Assembly (NCBI GenBank): GCA_004369045.1 | Contig: ML213526.1 | Span: 130,382 to 194,381, forward strand | Reading direction: 5' to 3' | Length of the DNA stretch: 64,000 nucleotides | Origin: Heliocybe sulcata | Lineage: Eukaryota; Basidiomycota; Agaricomycetes; Gloeophyllales; Gloeophyllaceae | Part shown: in pieces, positions 22,070 through 33,900 of the stretch | Position numbering within the stretch: position 1 is the stretch's first letter | Layout of the letters: the number at the start of each line of letters is the position of its first letter | Notes under the pieces: model-generated | Told to the model about the DNA's origin: nothing | The model's input: the letters and a program-made list of their open reading frames with translations, nothing else | Database searches by the model: none | Position numbers and translations under genes: made by a program

Positions 22070-24257
22070 TCACAAACCGCGAGGCTTCAGCACCACAGGC
22101 AGACTCCCGTGCAGCAATATAAAGAAATCGCGCAAGTCAGCCGCATACTGCTCCGCCCCGTACCCCGGTGCGAGCGCCACGTCAAACGCCTGCACAAAAT
22201 GCGCCACGGCCGTGCGCAGCGCGAGCAGCGCGAACGGCCTGCCGACGCAGTTCGCGGGGCCAGAGGAGAAAGGGATGAACGCGTCGGACCGGAGCGTCTG
22301 CGGTTGCAGCCAGCGCTCAGGGAGGAACTGGGCGGCGTCGGGGAAGTAGGCGGGGCTGCGGTGGAGGACGTAGGAGGGCACGAAGACAGCTGTCCCTTCT
22401 GGGATGAACAAGCTGTGAATTTACAGAAAGAGGCTCGTCGTCAGTACCCGGCGAGCGACGAGAGAAGGACAGAAAAATCCGTACTTGGAGCCGATCATGT
22501 GTCCGCCGCTCCCTGAGCTTGGGGCGCGCTGGAGCGACGTCGGGACGGTGGGATAGAGCCGCAGCGCCTCGTTGCTGACAGTATCCCCTTCAGTACTCTC
22601 TCGCAGAGCGCTAATGCAAGACAACGGCGTACATCACCCCGTTCAAGTAGCCCAGCTGTGCGAGCGCCGCAGCGTTTGGCACTTGGCCCGAGCCCTGCGG
22701 GAAGGCCGCATCCAACTCGGCGCGCAGCCGCGCGTAGCACCCCGGATGGGTTGCGAGGCAGTAGAATATGTTGGATAACGCTGCTGCGATGTCGGAGCCG
22801 GCGATTATCGAGCTCACGGAGTTCGAGACGACGATCGGGAATGGCGTTTGGGCGCCCTCCGCGTCGGGGTCGTGAAGCTATGAGAATGAGTACGGTATAG
22901 AACTTGGAAGGCAGAGGGAAGAGGGAAAAGAGCGTACGAGGTAGTGGAAGATGTCGTTGTGAACTGACCCTTCCTTCAAGCGTTTGGTGGCTTGGGCGTG
23001 GCCGAGCTGAGCTAGGCCTTTCATGTGCTGCCCGAGGAAAGGGAAATAGGGCAGGAACTCGGATACCCACGGGATCTGCTGGGTTAGGCCTGGAAGACTA
23101 AGGCGTCCGTCGCATGATGAATAATGCAATATTCAGACGACAAGGTCACTCACTAGAGCCCCTTCGCGAGATTTTGGACTAGGTTGCGTGGATCACCGTC
23201 ACGCATGAGTTCGAACCCGCCACCGAATCTGGAGTACACGGTCAGAGAACGTCCCACATGTTGTGCAAAGAAACATACGCTATGTCACCCATAATATCGA
23301 ATCTACAGAATGGTCAGCCGACACGACGACAGAGTCGACTAGACAACCCACGTGAAGAAGCTAGACCAGCGCGCCAGGTCCACTCTCCCTTCATCCCCGC
23401 ACTTCGCCAAACGCGTCTTCAGCTCGTCGACCAATTGCTCCGACCGGCGCGCGACGGCCGGCTCGTAGCCCTTCACCGCAGCAGGAGTGAAAGCTTGGTT
23501 CCATACTTTTCGAACCTCCGCATGCTGCTGCTTATTCCGAGCTCCAATCAGGGACCGTCCCTTGGCTTCCTTCGCCCCGGCACCTTTCTTTCCGGAGATG
23601 CGCCTTCCTTCCCATACTTCGAGGCGATGTGAGATGGTTTCGTACGCTGGAAGGTTATTCGGAGCAGCCTTACTCACAGGGCCCTTTTGGCATGCCACTC
23701 GGCCCCATAATGGAAGGCAGGAGGTCCGCATCAGCGACGGACAACTCGTTTGGTCCTTTATGTCAAAAGATGTTGAGCAGACCGGCATCGGCTGTGGACA
23801 TGAACTCTTACCGACACGGACTATCGGACCATACTTCCCATGCAGATTTTGAAAATACAAGTGTAACTTCCCTTGCGATGCGATGTAGGTGAGCCACAGC
23901 TTTGATAACTTACACGGGAGCGGCCCGGGAATCGCATGCAAAGGATGGAGTGGCGAGAGGCGGTATATTCCGATAGAGCAGAGCAATGTAGAGAAGAAGA
24001 CGGATGAGCCTAGCAAGATAGATTGAAGCGTCGACGGGATTGATGTACGGAGTAGCGCAATGGGGATCGCAGGAAGAAGTCCGAGAAGAACACCTAATGC
24101 AGCAAGGCTCTTCGGTTCATATTTCTTGAAGATGAAATACGACACCTGTGACAGTCGTGTAGGAGGAGTGTCATGCACTACAGAATAATGGGCTTACAAG
24201 ACCGGTCCCGAAGGATAACAGCAGTCCACGCTCGTACGACGTGAGCTGTAGCAGCAT
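22070..24257 (-). CDS. Cytochrome P450 monooxygenase
   Basis: A membrane-bound fungal P450. The N-terminus has several hydrophobic helices (LLLSFGTGLVSYFIF, then ALGVLLGLLPAIPIALL, then SILLGSSVFFSTLLC), followed by HPLHAIPGPLPCKLSKLW. Later exons give GPNELSVADADLLPSIMGPS, KQQHAEVRKVWNQAFTPAAV, the I-helix IIAGSDIAAALSNIFYCL, the K-helix NEALRLYP (ExxR), FLPERWL, and the heme loop FSSGPANCVGRPFA with the thiolate Cys. The start used is the ATG at 24255-24257 (MLLQLTSYERG). An in-frame ATG at 24387-24389 would add 44 residues. The I-helix has Ile-Ala where nearly all P450s have Thr after the acidic residue. I do not assign a CYP number. Confidence 0.88.
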
Positions 24258-24389
24258 CGGTCGTAGGAGAGACACGGATGGCTGGCCTGACACGCACCTG
24301 AAGCGAGGCAGCTTATAGCCTGACAGGACGGCGAGCTGCAGTACTGATGAAGTTGCATCATGCTGTGGACGGATCTTGCGGGGACCCAT

Positions 24390-24840
24390 TGATACCTATT
24401 ATTACTTGTGTGTTCTCATGTAGCGTGTCAGCAAGGAGGGCAGCCGGATGTGGACCGCAATTGCTTTCCATCATCACAAGCTTCTTGTTTCATGCATAGC
24501 CTGTGGGGCCTGCCAGTGAGGGCTGTTCATCATGGAACTGAAGATTGCAAGGACGAGGAGTGTTGTTGCCCGGAGTCTGCCGACATACTTACTAGTGTCC
24601 GAGTTCTGAGATCCGATTGGCTCGAGCCAGCAAATACGCCACTGCATCGCTGCATACGAAGCAAATTTGAAGACTCGAGAGTAGGCGATACATATGACAT
24701 GCTCTATTTATTACACAGTACTTTCATGAAGAAATTGATCGATAGCGCTTAATACTTAAGGTTCTCCTTTGTATGAACAGGTGTACATGAGACACGAAGG
24801 AAGGCGGGAATTGCCGGCACTGCTGCAAGTTGAGCCTATG
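24390..24840. other. Intergenic between P450 and membrane-protein gene
   Basis: Upstream of the P450 and downstream of the next minus-strand gene. Nothing recognised. Confidence 0.4.
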
Positions 24841-26166
24841 CTAGACATCGTCAGCGGATTCTGCTCCCAAAGTGATTTCAGCTGCAGACTGCTGATGGGT
24901 AGTAGTTGAAAGCTCGCTGTGGCTGGGCTTCGGACGGGGACCAGTATGATCCATGGAACTCTCCCTAAATACTATGGCGCTGAGCGGGAACGTTGTATCG
25001 GTCTTTGTGCCACTACGGCTCGCGAGTCTCATTATGCCGATGCGGATGAAGATCATGTCGAACGTGAGACCGATAACCGCGGGTATCTATCGAGAAAGGC
25101 TCGTAAGTACCGCGCAGCAACACCACAGTATGGCTTGTTGCTACGTACGATGCTATTCACTATGAATTCGGCGGCAATGGCGTGCGTCACCGTGATCATT
25201 CCAAGAATGAGCAAGACAGAGTAGATGAGGCCCGATTCAACTATCACGATGAGAATCGGCCGAAGAGGGCTAACGCGCGTGGATCTAGACGTTCGGATGC
25301 CTCTGGCCTCGTTGTCGACGCGCCATATACGGTATGCCAAAGCAACTGCATAAGAAGTATAAGACACATAATTGGGTCCATTAGCAAGGTCCTTGAACGA
25401 CTCACGTGTAGCGGACAGGTTTGCGGCCAAGGTCAGCGAGTAGAAGATTAGGATCTGGGGACCTGTCTGCCCTTTGGCAGAGGTGTCAAGAACGTAAAGA
25501 ATGCTTCCTGCAGTTGATCCCGTTATAACTAGCATTCATTGCACCCGGGAACAGACATACCCAGAGCTGCTAGCCAGCAAAGGGAAGGGAACATGATAAT
25601 AATCCAATTGTTCCACACGGAGTAGCATCGATAAATCTACGAGGTCGTTCGATTAACGGTGAGTTATATCAGATGAGATATCAAACGGTGCTCTACGTAC
25701 CACTACACCATCTCCTATCAGCGTCTGCAAGCCGTAGATGGCATTGTCTAACAGTGAGCTGGGATGATTAAAAGACGATAGCCATTCTTCCGGGCCTAAA
25801 GAGCCGGAGGATAGATGCGATACAAAGGCACGTGTCGTCAGATAAATGTCCAGGACCATCCTCTATAATTATTCAATTGTCAGTCTCCAGCTGGTTCAGA
25901 AGGATAGTGAGCATGCTGACAATCGTACTTAACGTCCATAATGCACAAGCAACTAAGAGCATGCCGTAGTTGACACGTGCACCCTTCTGGAATACCAGGA
26001 CCCAGACCGCAATTGCGAAAGTGCAGGTGGAAAAGCCTAATATATAGTGTGAGATCCACACCACTAAAGGTCCGGGTAGCTAGTGTAACTCGCCATAGAT
26101 GATGTCTTGAAGACCGACAGAAACAATGGGGGCTGCTGCGTTGGATCCTGTCACTAGAAGCCCCAT
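24841..26166 (-). CDS. Basidiomycete-type multi-helix membrane protein, unknown function
   Basis: Minus-strand exons carry a run of hydrophobic helices. Near 26166 the N-terminus reads MGLLVTGSNAAAPIVSVGLQ. Next comes ILGFSTCTFAIAVWVLVF, then NYGMLLVACALWTLSTIVSML, then YRCYSVWNNWIIIMFPSLCW. Further on are YAVALAYRIWR, PILIVIVESGLIYSVLLILG and PAVIGLTFDMIFIRIGIM. A hydrophilic tail ends at the stop 24841-24843. The YRCY-x-VW, RIWR and VESG-x-IY motifs are those of a large family of uncharacterised seven-helix proteins in mushrooms. The first intron would need a GC donor (plus position about 26088) to keep phase, so the start is not secure. It sits between the P450 and thioesterase copy 2, on the P450's strand. 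Confidence 0.65.
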
Positions 26167-27136
26167 AGTACTGTTTCGACGCAAGCTGGGAAGACAAATC
26201 TGAAGTGCCACACTCACTGCGCAGGGCTTATGTGCAGATTCGGAATGGGTGTCTTGATGATCACGGACACATGCTGATCACACACAGGCATGAGGGATTG
26301 TGTAGATTTCCGTGAAGACCCACTTGATCATCTGCATCAAGCCATGCCGCTCCATGCCTCTATAGTTGGGCTTTATATCTTCGCGCATCGTCATTGTGAC
26401 AATTAGATGGACACTATACTTAGACGCCTGCTTCCCTCTTGTTAGTAGTCCAGAGAAATCATTTCATGGACCATGTGCCAGCGGGAACCGAAGGGGTAGC
26501 AAAGGGGCAGGCAAGAACTATTGAGAGAGTCCCATACAACCGACCAGGACTCGCAGACAAGTATGGACCCTGGCGAGGAGGTAAGGGGAGCTCGGGGCGG
26601 AGATGGGAACCATACCTAACAATAGCCACCTGCATCATGATTCGGTGCACAACGAAGATGGAGTCTGGGACTTCACTCGCCACCTACTCACTGCGCTGCC
26701 AATAAATCATCGAGAAGCTGATAGCAAGTGGCTACTGGGCACAGCGTCGTATCAAGCCACAGCCGGCTGGCCATCAGCTTCAATTCAGCGCTGTCGGATG
26801 AGCGGCATTCCAAAGTAGTCACAGTGATAGACTCCTATAGGCGCCGCGCGCAGCTAAGAGTCGTCTCTAATATCTCTTATAGTACCCGGCGGCGTGTCGT
26901 CAAAAGGAGATGACGGGAAACTGAATGGTAGGATATGTTGAGTTCGGGATAATTTGTGTGTCGCTACTACTGCCGACCTTTGATTATATGCTTGGTTGAC
27001 GAGCTCATGAACGCAAAGCAGATGAATGAGAAATGGAACCTCGATAATTAAGTATGCAGAACCTTGACACGTGCTTATCAGTGCCTGTGGCGCCGGCGCT
27101 AATCTCAATCACTGCTCTCATGCAGCCACCACCTTC
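26167..27136. other. Intergenic, 970 bp
   Basis: Divergent region between the membrane-protein gene and thioesterase copy 2. Short open frames are present, but none shows a motif. Confidence 0.45.
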
Positions 27137-27914
27137 ATGACCTCTGACGACCCATCCCAAGTCCCAGGCAACGCCTCCCCGGACGTGAAACGAAGCGTCG
27201 CTCGTCTGCTCGATGCATTTCTCTTGACGCGATCCAAGGGCGAGGAGGCGGGCTTTGCTGATGCCATCGGGAAGAGGCTGAAGCTGACGGAGGTGAGCAT
27301 CGAGCCGAAGAGGGATGAGGAGGGCAAGACGGAATGTAGAGTGGTGTGCGAGATTGATGTGGCTAGTGGTGAGTTTCGACTGGGTTTGAAGGGGTTATAG
27401 GACTGAGGTCGCGTGCGGAAGATATGTTGAATGGAGGGCGGACGATGCATGGAGGGTGCTCGGCGTATCTTATTGATGAGTGAGCTGCACAGGCGTCCTC
27501 AACAGTCATCAAGTATTAATGCATAGTGACTCCATGATTGTCGCTGCAGCTGCTCTTCACTACCCCTTGCGGCGCATGCCCTTGCCACGGGCGTCGGGAG
27601 CACGACCTCCGGCGTCTCACAGGCTTTGAATATCGTATACCACGCACCGGCCTTGAAGTGAGCATCGTCAGGCGCTAATCTTTCTCACTGACCAGAACTG
27701 CGTAGAGGAGACAAGCTCAGGATCGTGAGCACGACGATTGCGGTCGGGTCGCGGACCATGTCTGCGCGGTGTGAGGTGAGCTTCCTTTACTGGCGATGGT
27801 GTTTACCAGATATTGACTGTAGTGAAAATACAATAGATATGGAATGATACCCATCATAGACTGGTCGCGTCGGGTGTGCATATTAAGATGGAGCCGTCGC
27901 GGGCAAAGTTGTAA
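27137..27914 (+). CDS. Hotdog-fold thioesterase, THEM2/ACOT13-like (copy 2)
   Basis: Exons 27137-27368, 27422-27479, 27550-27657, 27706-27775 and 27837-27914 give 181 residues. Key blocks are DMLNGGRTMHGGCSAYLIDD, SSLPLAAHALA, VSQALNIVYHAPALKGDKL and ARCE, with the tail MEPSRAKL. It is closely related to copy 1 (MEPSAAKL tail, same order of blocks). Exon 2 is 58 bases in all three paralogues and the intron phases match, so these genes share a common ancestor with this structure. It has the fourth intron that copy 1 lacks. The start is the ATG just before TSDDPSQ; an ATG 17 bases upstream runs into a stop. Confidence 0.85.
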
Positions 27915-28291
27915 TTATCAGAGGCCCTGGGATGCGCCGGTGGAGTCTGGATTACTGGGATTTACTGGGGGAGGCGATATCGCTTTATCTGATTTATTGC
28001 CTGGGGGCATGTCTCTGCATGTTCTCTTAACTTCAAGAAGGCCACACACGCGTCCAGGGCCGCTGAGTTTGCCACAGTCGCGGTCATGCGGAGATTAAAC
28101 GCGGACGGCTCTCTACTGTATTCAACACTCAAAACACGAGCCTGAGCGCCTCCATCAGTTAACCCATTTTGATTTCTCATGATCAGGGAAACAGCGGGCT
28201 GCGACTTCCTGGCCCTCGGGCTCGGACAGCGCTTGGCCGTATTTCCTACACCCCTCCACCACTCGCGTCTCCTCAATCCATAAGCCTGAAC
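27915..28291. other. Intergenic between thioesterase copies 2 and 3
   Basis: 377 bp between tandem paralogues; probably the 3' end of copy 2 and the promoter of copy 3. Nothing else seen. Confidence 0.45.
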
Positions 28292-29208
28292 ATGTCGACC
28301 GGCGCCTGGGTCCGCACCCTCCCCAAGTCCACGTACTACGAGACCTCCAAGATCAAGAGCAACCTCCGGATAGAGGACTTACAGCTCTGCTTGAATATAC
28401 TACAGTACTTCGTCAACGGCGGGCATGTGTTTGCGAACTTTGTCGGGCAGCGGTTCGATATCGAGGAGATGAGCATTCATGAGAAGGGGCCCGGGAAGGA
28501 GGGGAGGGCGGTGGTGGAAATTACTGTGGAGAAGGGTGAGTACCAGTAGTGCGGAGTGAGGATGGGATTGGGACGGAAGGGAGATGTTGATGGGGACTGG
28601 TAGATATGACGAACCCGTATGGGACGCTGCACGGCGCGTGCGCGGCGTACCTCGTCGACTTGTACGTCTAGGCCAGCCTTGTTCGCCCATTCTAGCTAAG
28701 CATAGGCGTCAATGAACGCAGGTGCACCTCAGTCCCGCTCGTGGCGCTGGGGATCGCGACCGGGATTGACGGCTCGGGGATGTCGCAGTCGATGGACATC
28801 ATCTACCACAGTGCGGCGCCTGTGTGAGTGTATCTCAATACATCCTAGGCTTCTGTGGAGGACTGAGAGCGTGTGGCTCTGAAGGGGATGTCGCCTGCGA
28901 ATTGAGGCGACGACGCTCACGATCGGGGGGCGTATCATGGCTGCGCGGTGCGAGGTGCGTTCGGGTTTCATGGTTATTCCACTCCCTTGTGTCGGGGAGG
29001 TGTATCTGGATGCGTGATTGCTGACTGCGGGTTTCCCCCGTTCATCTCCATCTTGTGTTTCTAGATGCTTAACAAGAAGAACGGCAAGCTGCTCATATCT
29101 GCTACCCACACCAAGATCAACCCCTACGGGTCCTCGAATCCGAAGATTAAGAAGGCGGGGGATAAAGATAAAGAGGAGCAGAAGGAGAAGGAGAAGGCTA
29201 AGCTGTAA
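28292..29208 (+). CDS. Hotdog-fold thioesterase-like protein (copy 3, divergent)
   Basis: Exons 28292-28535, 28604-28661, 28722-28823, 28885-28954 and 29065-29208 give 205 residues. The core is DMTNPYGTLHGACAAYLVDL, SVPLVALGIATG, MSQSMDIIYHSAAP and LRIEATTLTIGGRIMAARCE. It shares all four intron positions with copy 2. It departs from copies 1 and 2 at the active-site turn (His-Gly-Ala instead of His-Gly-Gly), has Leu after the helix Asp, and ends in a Lys/Glu-rich tail (KKAGDKDKEEQKEKEKAKL). It is the most diverged of the three and may have another substrate. Confidence 0.83.
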
Positions 29209-29315
29209 TTCGTATATCGCGCTGTGATATGTACGTGTGTTCTGTAGTCTATTCCATGTGTACGTTGCAATTGCAGCCGGTCTTCCACGGACAGCTAGCC
29301 CTGTTCATTTCCAAA

Positions 29316-30250
29316 TCACTTCTCCAGAGTCTGCAGATATGCGCGGAGCTTGTCGAGTGCTCGATACCGGTGCGAGATCTTGTTCTTCTCTTCAGAAGGC
29401 ATCTCGGCATACCTATAGCGTCCGCGCCGCAAAAAATAACCCATCAGCCCATCCAGAAACCCAGAGCACAATTCACCTGGAAGGAAGTCGACTTACGTCT
29501 TGCCTGTATTCTCAGCTTCGAATATCGGGTCCCAGCCGAAGACAGGCGGGCCGCGGGGCGGGACGATCTGGCCGTCCGTTTTGCCTTCGAAGAGGAGGGG
29601 CTCGCTGCCGGGGCCTGCGCTGTAGGCGAAGGTGCAGAGCGCCCAGGCGGCGCGGGTGGGGAAGCCGTCGAGGAGGGTGTTGAGGCCTGCAGCCCGGATT
29701 AGAGAGTTTTAGGAGTTAGAGTTTAGGTGGGGGTGTGTGAGTATGTGGGTGGCGGGTATGAGGTGGGGAAGAGGGACGGACCGTCGTGTCCGAGTGATTT
29801 TAGGAAGTGCTTGATGTAGGGTCCTGGAAGGCCGTTGAGGGCTTCGAAGCAGAGCGCGGTGTCTTCTGTGATGCAGGGGCCTCCCAGCTGCGGCCATGTG
29901 AGCAAGGAAGGGTGGGAGATTGGGTGCGGCTAAGGGTGGGCAGAGGAGACGTACGAGTTCTGCGGCGCGTTTGCATTTAGCGGTCGCGACTTCTTGGGTG
30001 GTTCCCTGCACCTCGGGGACTGTAGATGCGATACAACGCCACAATCAGATGAGAGGCATGGAAGGAGAGGAGATGGACTCACTGTCGAGGTCTTGGGAGT
30101 CTATTTCAATTGCTTGTCCTTGAGCTAGGATCGCCCGAACTTCTTTCAGCTTGTTGGCGTTCCCGGTTACGAACACTGTGAATGCAGTGCCGTTAGCCGG
30201 GCGTCGTATGAATGACCGAGATACATACCTAGTTTCTTTGCGTTGCTCAT
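29316..30250 (-). CDS. HAM1: Inosine triphosphate pyrophosphatase (Ham1/ITPA)
   Basis: Hydrolyses ITP, dITP and XTP to the monophosphates, keeping deaminated purines out of DNA and RNA. Six exons join in phase: 30229-30250, 30083-30175, 29955-30019, 29782-29887, 29497-29686 and 29316-29412. They give 190 residues, the usual size. The family motifs are all present: [13 protein letters not shown] near the N-terminus, [28 protein letters not shown] (shown in parts by the exons), [30 protein letters not shown], and [19 protein letters not shown]. The first coding exon is only 22 bases. The gene diverges from the Boi-type gene. Confidence 0.95.
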
Positions 30251-30994
30251 ATTATTCTGATTGTGTGGATCGTGGTCTCTTGTGCGTTTGGCGCTCTGGA
30301 GCTTATGTAGAGTTGACTTTTGTGGCTTACAGAACTTGGTGATCGTCTCGCTCAAGTCATAATTAGGCTCCGCGATGCTTGGGCCTCCCGAAGCCACCGG
30401 GAATTGCCGCAGCCACAGTCGGCTATAACGCGCTGGAACATCGCTTATTCACTTTGCTAGGCGAATGTTCATGTCAACTGGGAATAATACGAGCCATGCC
30501 ATGCAAGCATATTCAGCAGTGCGAGTAGGAGGATATCGAGAAGCAGCCGAGTCTTGGGCAATATTGCGCGCCACAAACCCATATATGGGATTCCTTCTCC
30601 TTATTCGGCGGTGTATGAAACGCACTCGCCGCTCGCCAACATTCCAACAGTCGACTAATTGCCCGCTCCGTTCGTTCGATTTTTCTGTAAATTGCGCCAG
30701 TCGTCGGCGCTGGCATGTACAGACGGTGTTCATAGCACTTGCTGTCGTCGAGGTGTGTTTTTAGATTCCCGAACCCGTTGAAAGCGGCTTACTCGTCCAC
30801 GTGTGCGGGCTGTCCAAAGTTATACACCGGTCGTGCCGTCATCCGTGCCTGCTGCTCTTGCCTCGAGGACGTCCACGGCAGCGTCGAGCACTCACACGCC
30901 TTCAGTAATCTCACCGCCGTCCCGCCGTGAATAGCACCCTCTCTTCCCGACCACACCCTCCTTTGCATCGTTTCCTGTTTCCACGACCGCAGCA
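30251..30994. other. Divergent promoter region
   Basis: 744 bp between the start codons of the ITPase and the Boi-type gene. No coding region or repeat recognised. Confidence 0.5.
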
Positions 30995-33900
30995 ATGCCG
31001 GTTGAATACGTCTACGCCCTCCACGACTTCCTTCCCGAGCACGACGATGAAGTGTCCTTCAGAGCCGGCGAGAGGATAGAGGTGATAGAGAAGGATGACT
31101 TGTATGGGGACGGCTGGTGGCAGGTGAGTCTTCGTCGGATTACTCAGCGGTTCGAGGATGGCGTTTATCACTGCATCCATTGATGTGCGTATTCTAGGGC
31201 CGAAACCTCGCAGGCCAGAGTGGCCTTTTCCCGCAAAGCTATACTACACCAGCTGCCCCGACATCTGCGTCTTCTGCACCCTCTTCCTCGGCGCCCGCAC
31301 CCTCCGCGTCAGCTGTCTCCAGCCCTCCCTTACAATCCTTGGAGGAAGAGCCCGAGACCACTGACACTGCTCCCAAGTCCTCCGCCAACGGCACCGGCCA
31401 CGAGCGAGCGTCCAGCCAGGGCGAAGAAGTCATGCGCGCAACGATGACGGATGTCCAGCAGGCCATCGAGCAGCTGGGACGCAGCGATCGCGACGGCGCC
31501 CGCAGCTTCAGCTTCGCGAGCACGCGCGAGGGCGACGCCACCGATCGGGAGAGCGAGAGCGAGGCGATGCTCGAGTCGGACGCGGAGGGCGACGAGACGT
31601 GGCACCGCGACGCGCGCCAGCGGCTCGCGGAGCAGGCGCGCAAGGCGAACGAGCGTGCGGCCGCTGCTGAGGCGGCGAAGCTCGAGGAGCTCGAGCATGT
31701 GCGTATGTCGGGCCCGCCGATCGAGGTTGAGATGAGCGATGAGAGCGAGGACGAAGAGGAACAGTCGCCGGGTGCCCGCAGACACTCGCATATCACCGAG
31801 GTGGACGAGGACGATATCGGGCCTGCTGTCACAGCTATCATAGCCAACTCGGGTGCACCTGCTGCTGACACTACTATGCCGCCCTCTCATGAACTCTATC
31901 TACCTGCGAGGGACGATGTCGAGGCTCAGACCGCTACCGCCCGGCGTACATCGTTCCCCGCCATATACCCCCCTGTGCAAGCCTCGGCGAGCATGGACAG
32001 CGTCGCGCCGCTGACGCCCACCTCGCCGACCACGTCGGCGCGCTTGCCAGTTAATGATACCCCATCAGTCAACAACAGGCTGTCTGTAGATAGTAAGACC
32101 GCGCAGAGCTCGACCACTGCGATCCCGTCATCGTCGCAGACGATGAGGGAAATGGCGAGTACGCTGCCATCCCCGGCTGCTTCCTCTATTCAGATGCCTC
32201 AGCCGCAGACAATCGTGGTGACCTCGGCATCTGCGCCTGTTCTCGCATCGCATTCGGAGCCACCAGAGCTGGCCCCGGCTTCTGACGAAGCGCTCAAGAA
32301 ACCCTCGGCGGATCCGTCTGAATGGACTGTGGAAGATGTTATTGAGTGGCTCAAGTCTAAAGCCTTTGATCAGTCTGTGTGCGATAAATTCATTGGTATG
32401 GTTTCTCCGTTGCATTGTTAGGATTGCATTTGACTGTTTTCTACAGAGCAAGAAATCACTGGCGATGTCCTACTCGAGCTTAATGCCGAGTTGCTCAAGA
32501 CGGAAATTGGCATCCCGGCCTTTGGAAAGCGGATACGGATAGCGAACGCAATCCAAGAGCTCCGCCGTCCTCCGTCTGTGATATCCTCTGACCATCAGCC
32601 GACGCACATCATCACGCAACCCTCGCCTACGCAACAGCACTTCCAGTCCTTCTCCCACTCTCGTTCACATTCTTATTCACATTCGCACTCCCAGTCGATA
32701 CGCAGCGCCGGGCGGAGTCCGACTACGCCGGTCACGGCGAATACTATGAGCACTCAACCGGAGTCCGCTGGGTTCTCGTCGATGATAGGGAGTGATCAGG
32801 GTACCGGGGATTCCACGGTGCCTAGTCCGGATGCAAGGTCGGCGATGAAGGAGTTTGGGGAGACGAGGAGGTCGTCGGGGAGATCCAATATGGATGTTAC
32901 TGATGCTGAGCAGGTCGGGCTGGGGCTTGGTGTGCCCGGCATGAACGGTAAATCCGTAAGTCCTTTGTTGTCGGCGTTTGCTCGGGTGCCTGGTTCTGAT
33001 TATCTTTGTCGATTGTATGTTCGGCCTTCAAGAATCGCCCGGCACATCTTTTGCTTTCGCCGAGTGATGGTGCGCTGGGTTCCAGCGTAAAGGCAGGATC
33101 TGCCGATCAACTCGTGGATGGCGCGGAGGAAGATCGGACTGGCATGAGTGAGGTACGACAGCGGTTGGATCATTCTATTTTGTTCGTGTCTGACTGAAGG
33201 CGTATGACAGGCGGAGTCCGAGCGGGCTTCTCAAGGCGGCAAGAAGAAGGCTCGTCGGATGTTTGGCCGCTCGGCAGACTCGTCGTCTCTGAAAGAGAAG
33301 GAGCAGTCGAAGGAGGCTGCGTCGCCCAAGTCTAAGCGGGAGTCTGTGAAATCCGATGAGCAGAGCGCGGTCAGCCGTCATAGTAAGGGCAAGCGCAGCG
33401 TGGACGTGTCGGCGTCCAAGTCTTCTGACCGGCTGAGCTTGTTCGGGAGCACGTTCAGTAACACGTTGGGCAAGTCGAGGAAGCCCCCTCCCAGGTACTC
33501 TTCGTGCGTGGAGCCGGCCTGGTATTGGCCATGTGCCACGGTGTCTGACTTGCTTCTCTTCTTAGGATCGTCGATAACGGTGACCCAACCTCGGAGAAAC
33601 CTCCTACTGGTCTTTCTAAGATATATGGTGGGAGCAAGAGGGGCACTGGCCGACCATCTACCGCAGATGGGTCGACTCCCCGCTCGTCGAGCTTTAGGGA
33701 GAAGCCCAAGGCGCCATCGTCGCCGTCACCATCACGGAAGGAGGGTGAGAAACCACCAGAGCGTTTGCGTAAACGCACGATGTCGAGGCCGGACGTAGCA
33801 GCAGTAGCTGCGCCGGCACGTGGTCTCGCGGCCAATCAGCTGAAGCCCGGGCAGAGCGTCCTTGCACAGATTGGTACGCCCGATCATAATGGGTGGATGC

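Noticed and set aside
26439-26913. Short open frames between the membrane-protein gene and thioesterase copy 2
   Set aside because: They overlap each other on both strands, lack motifs and have no joining splice sites.
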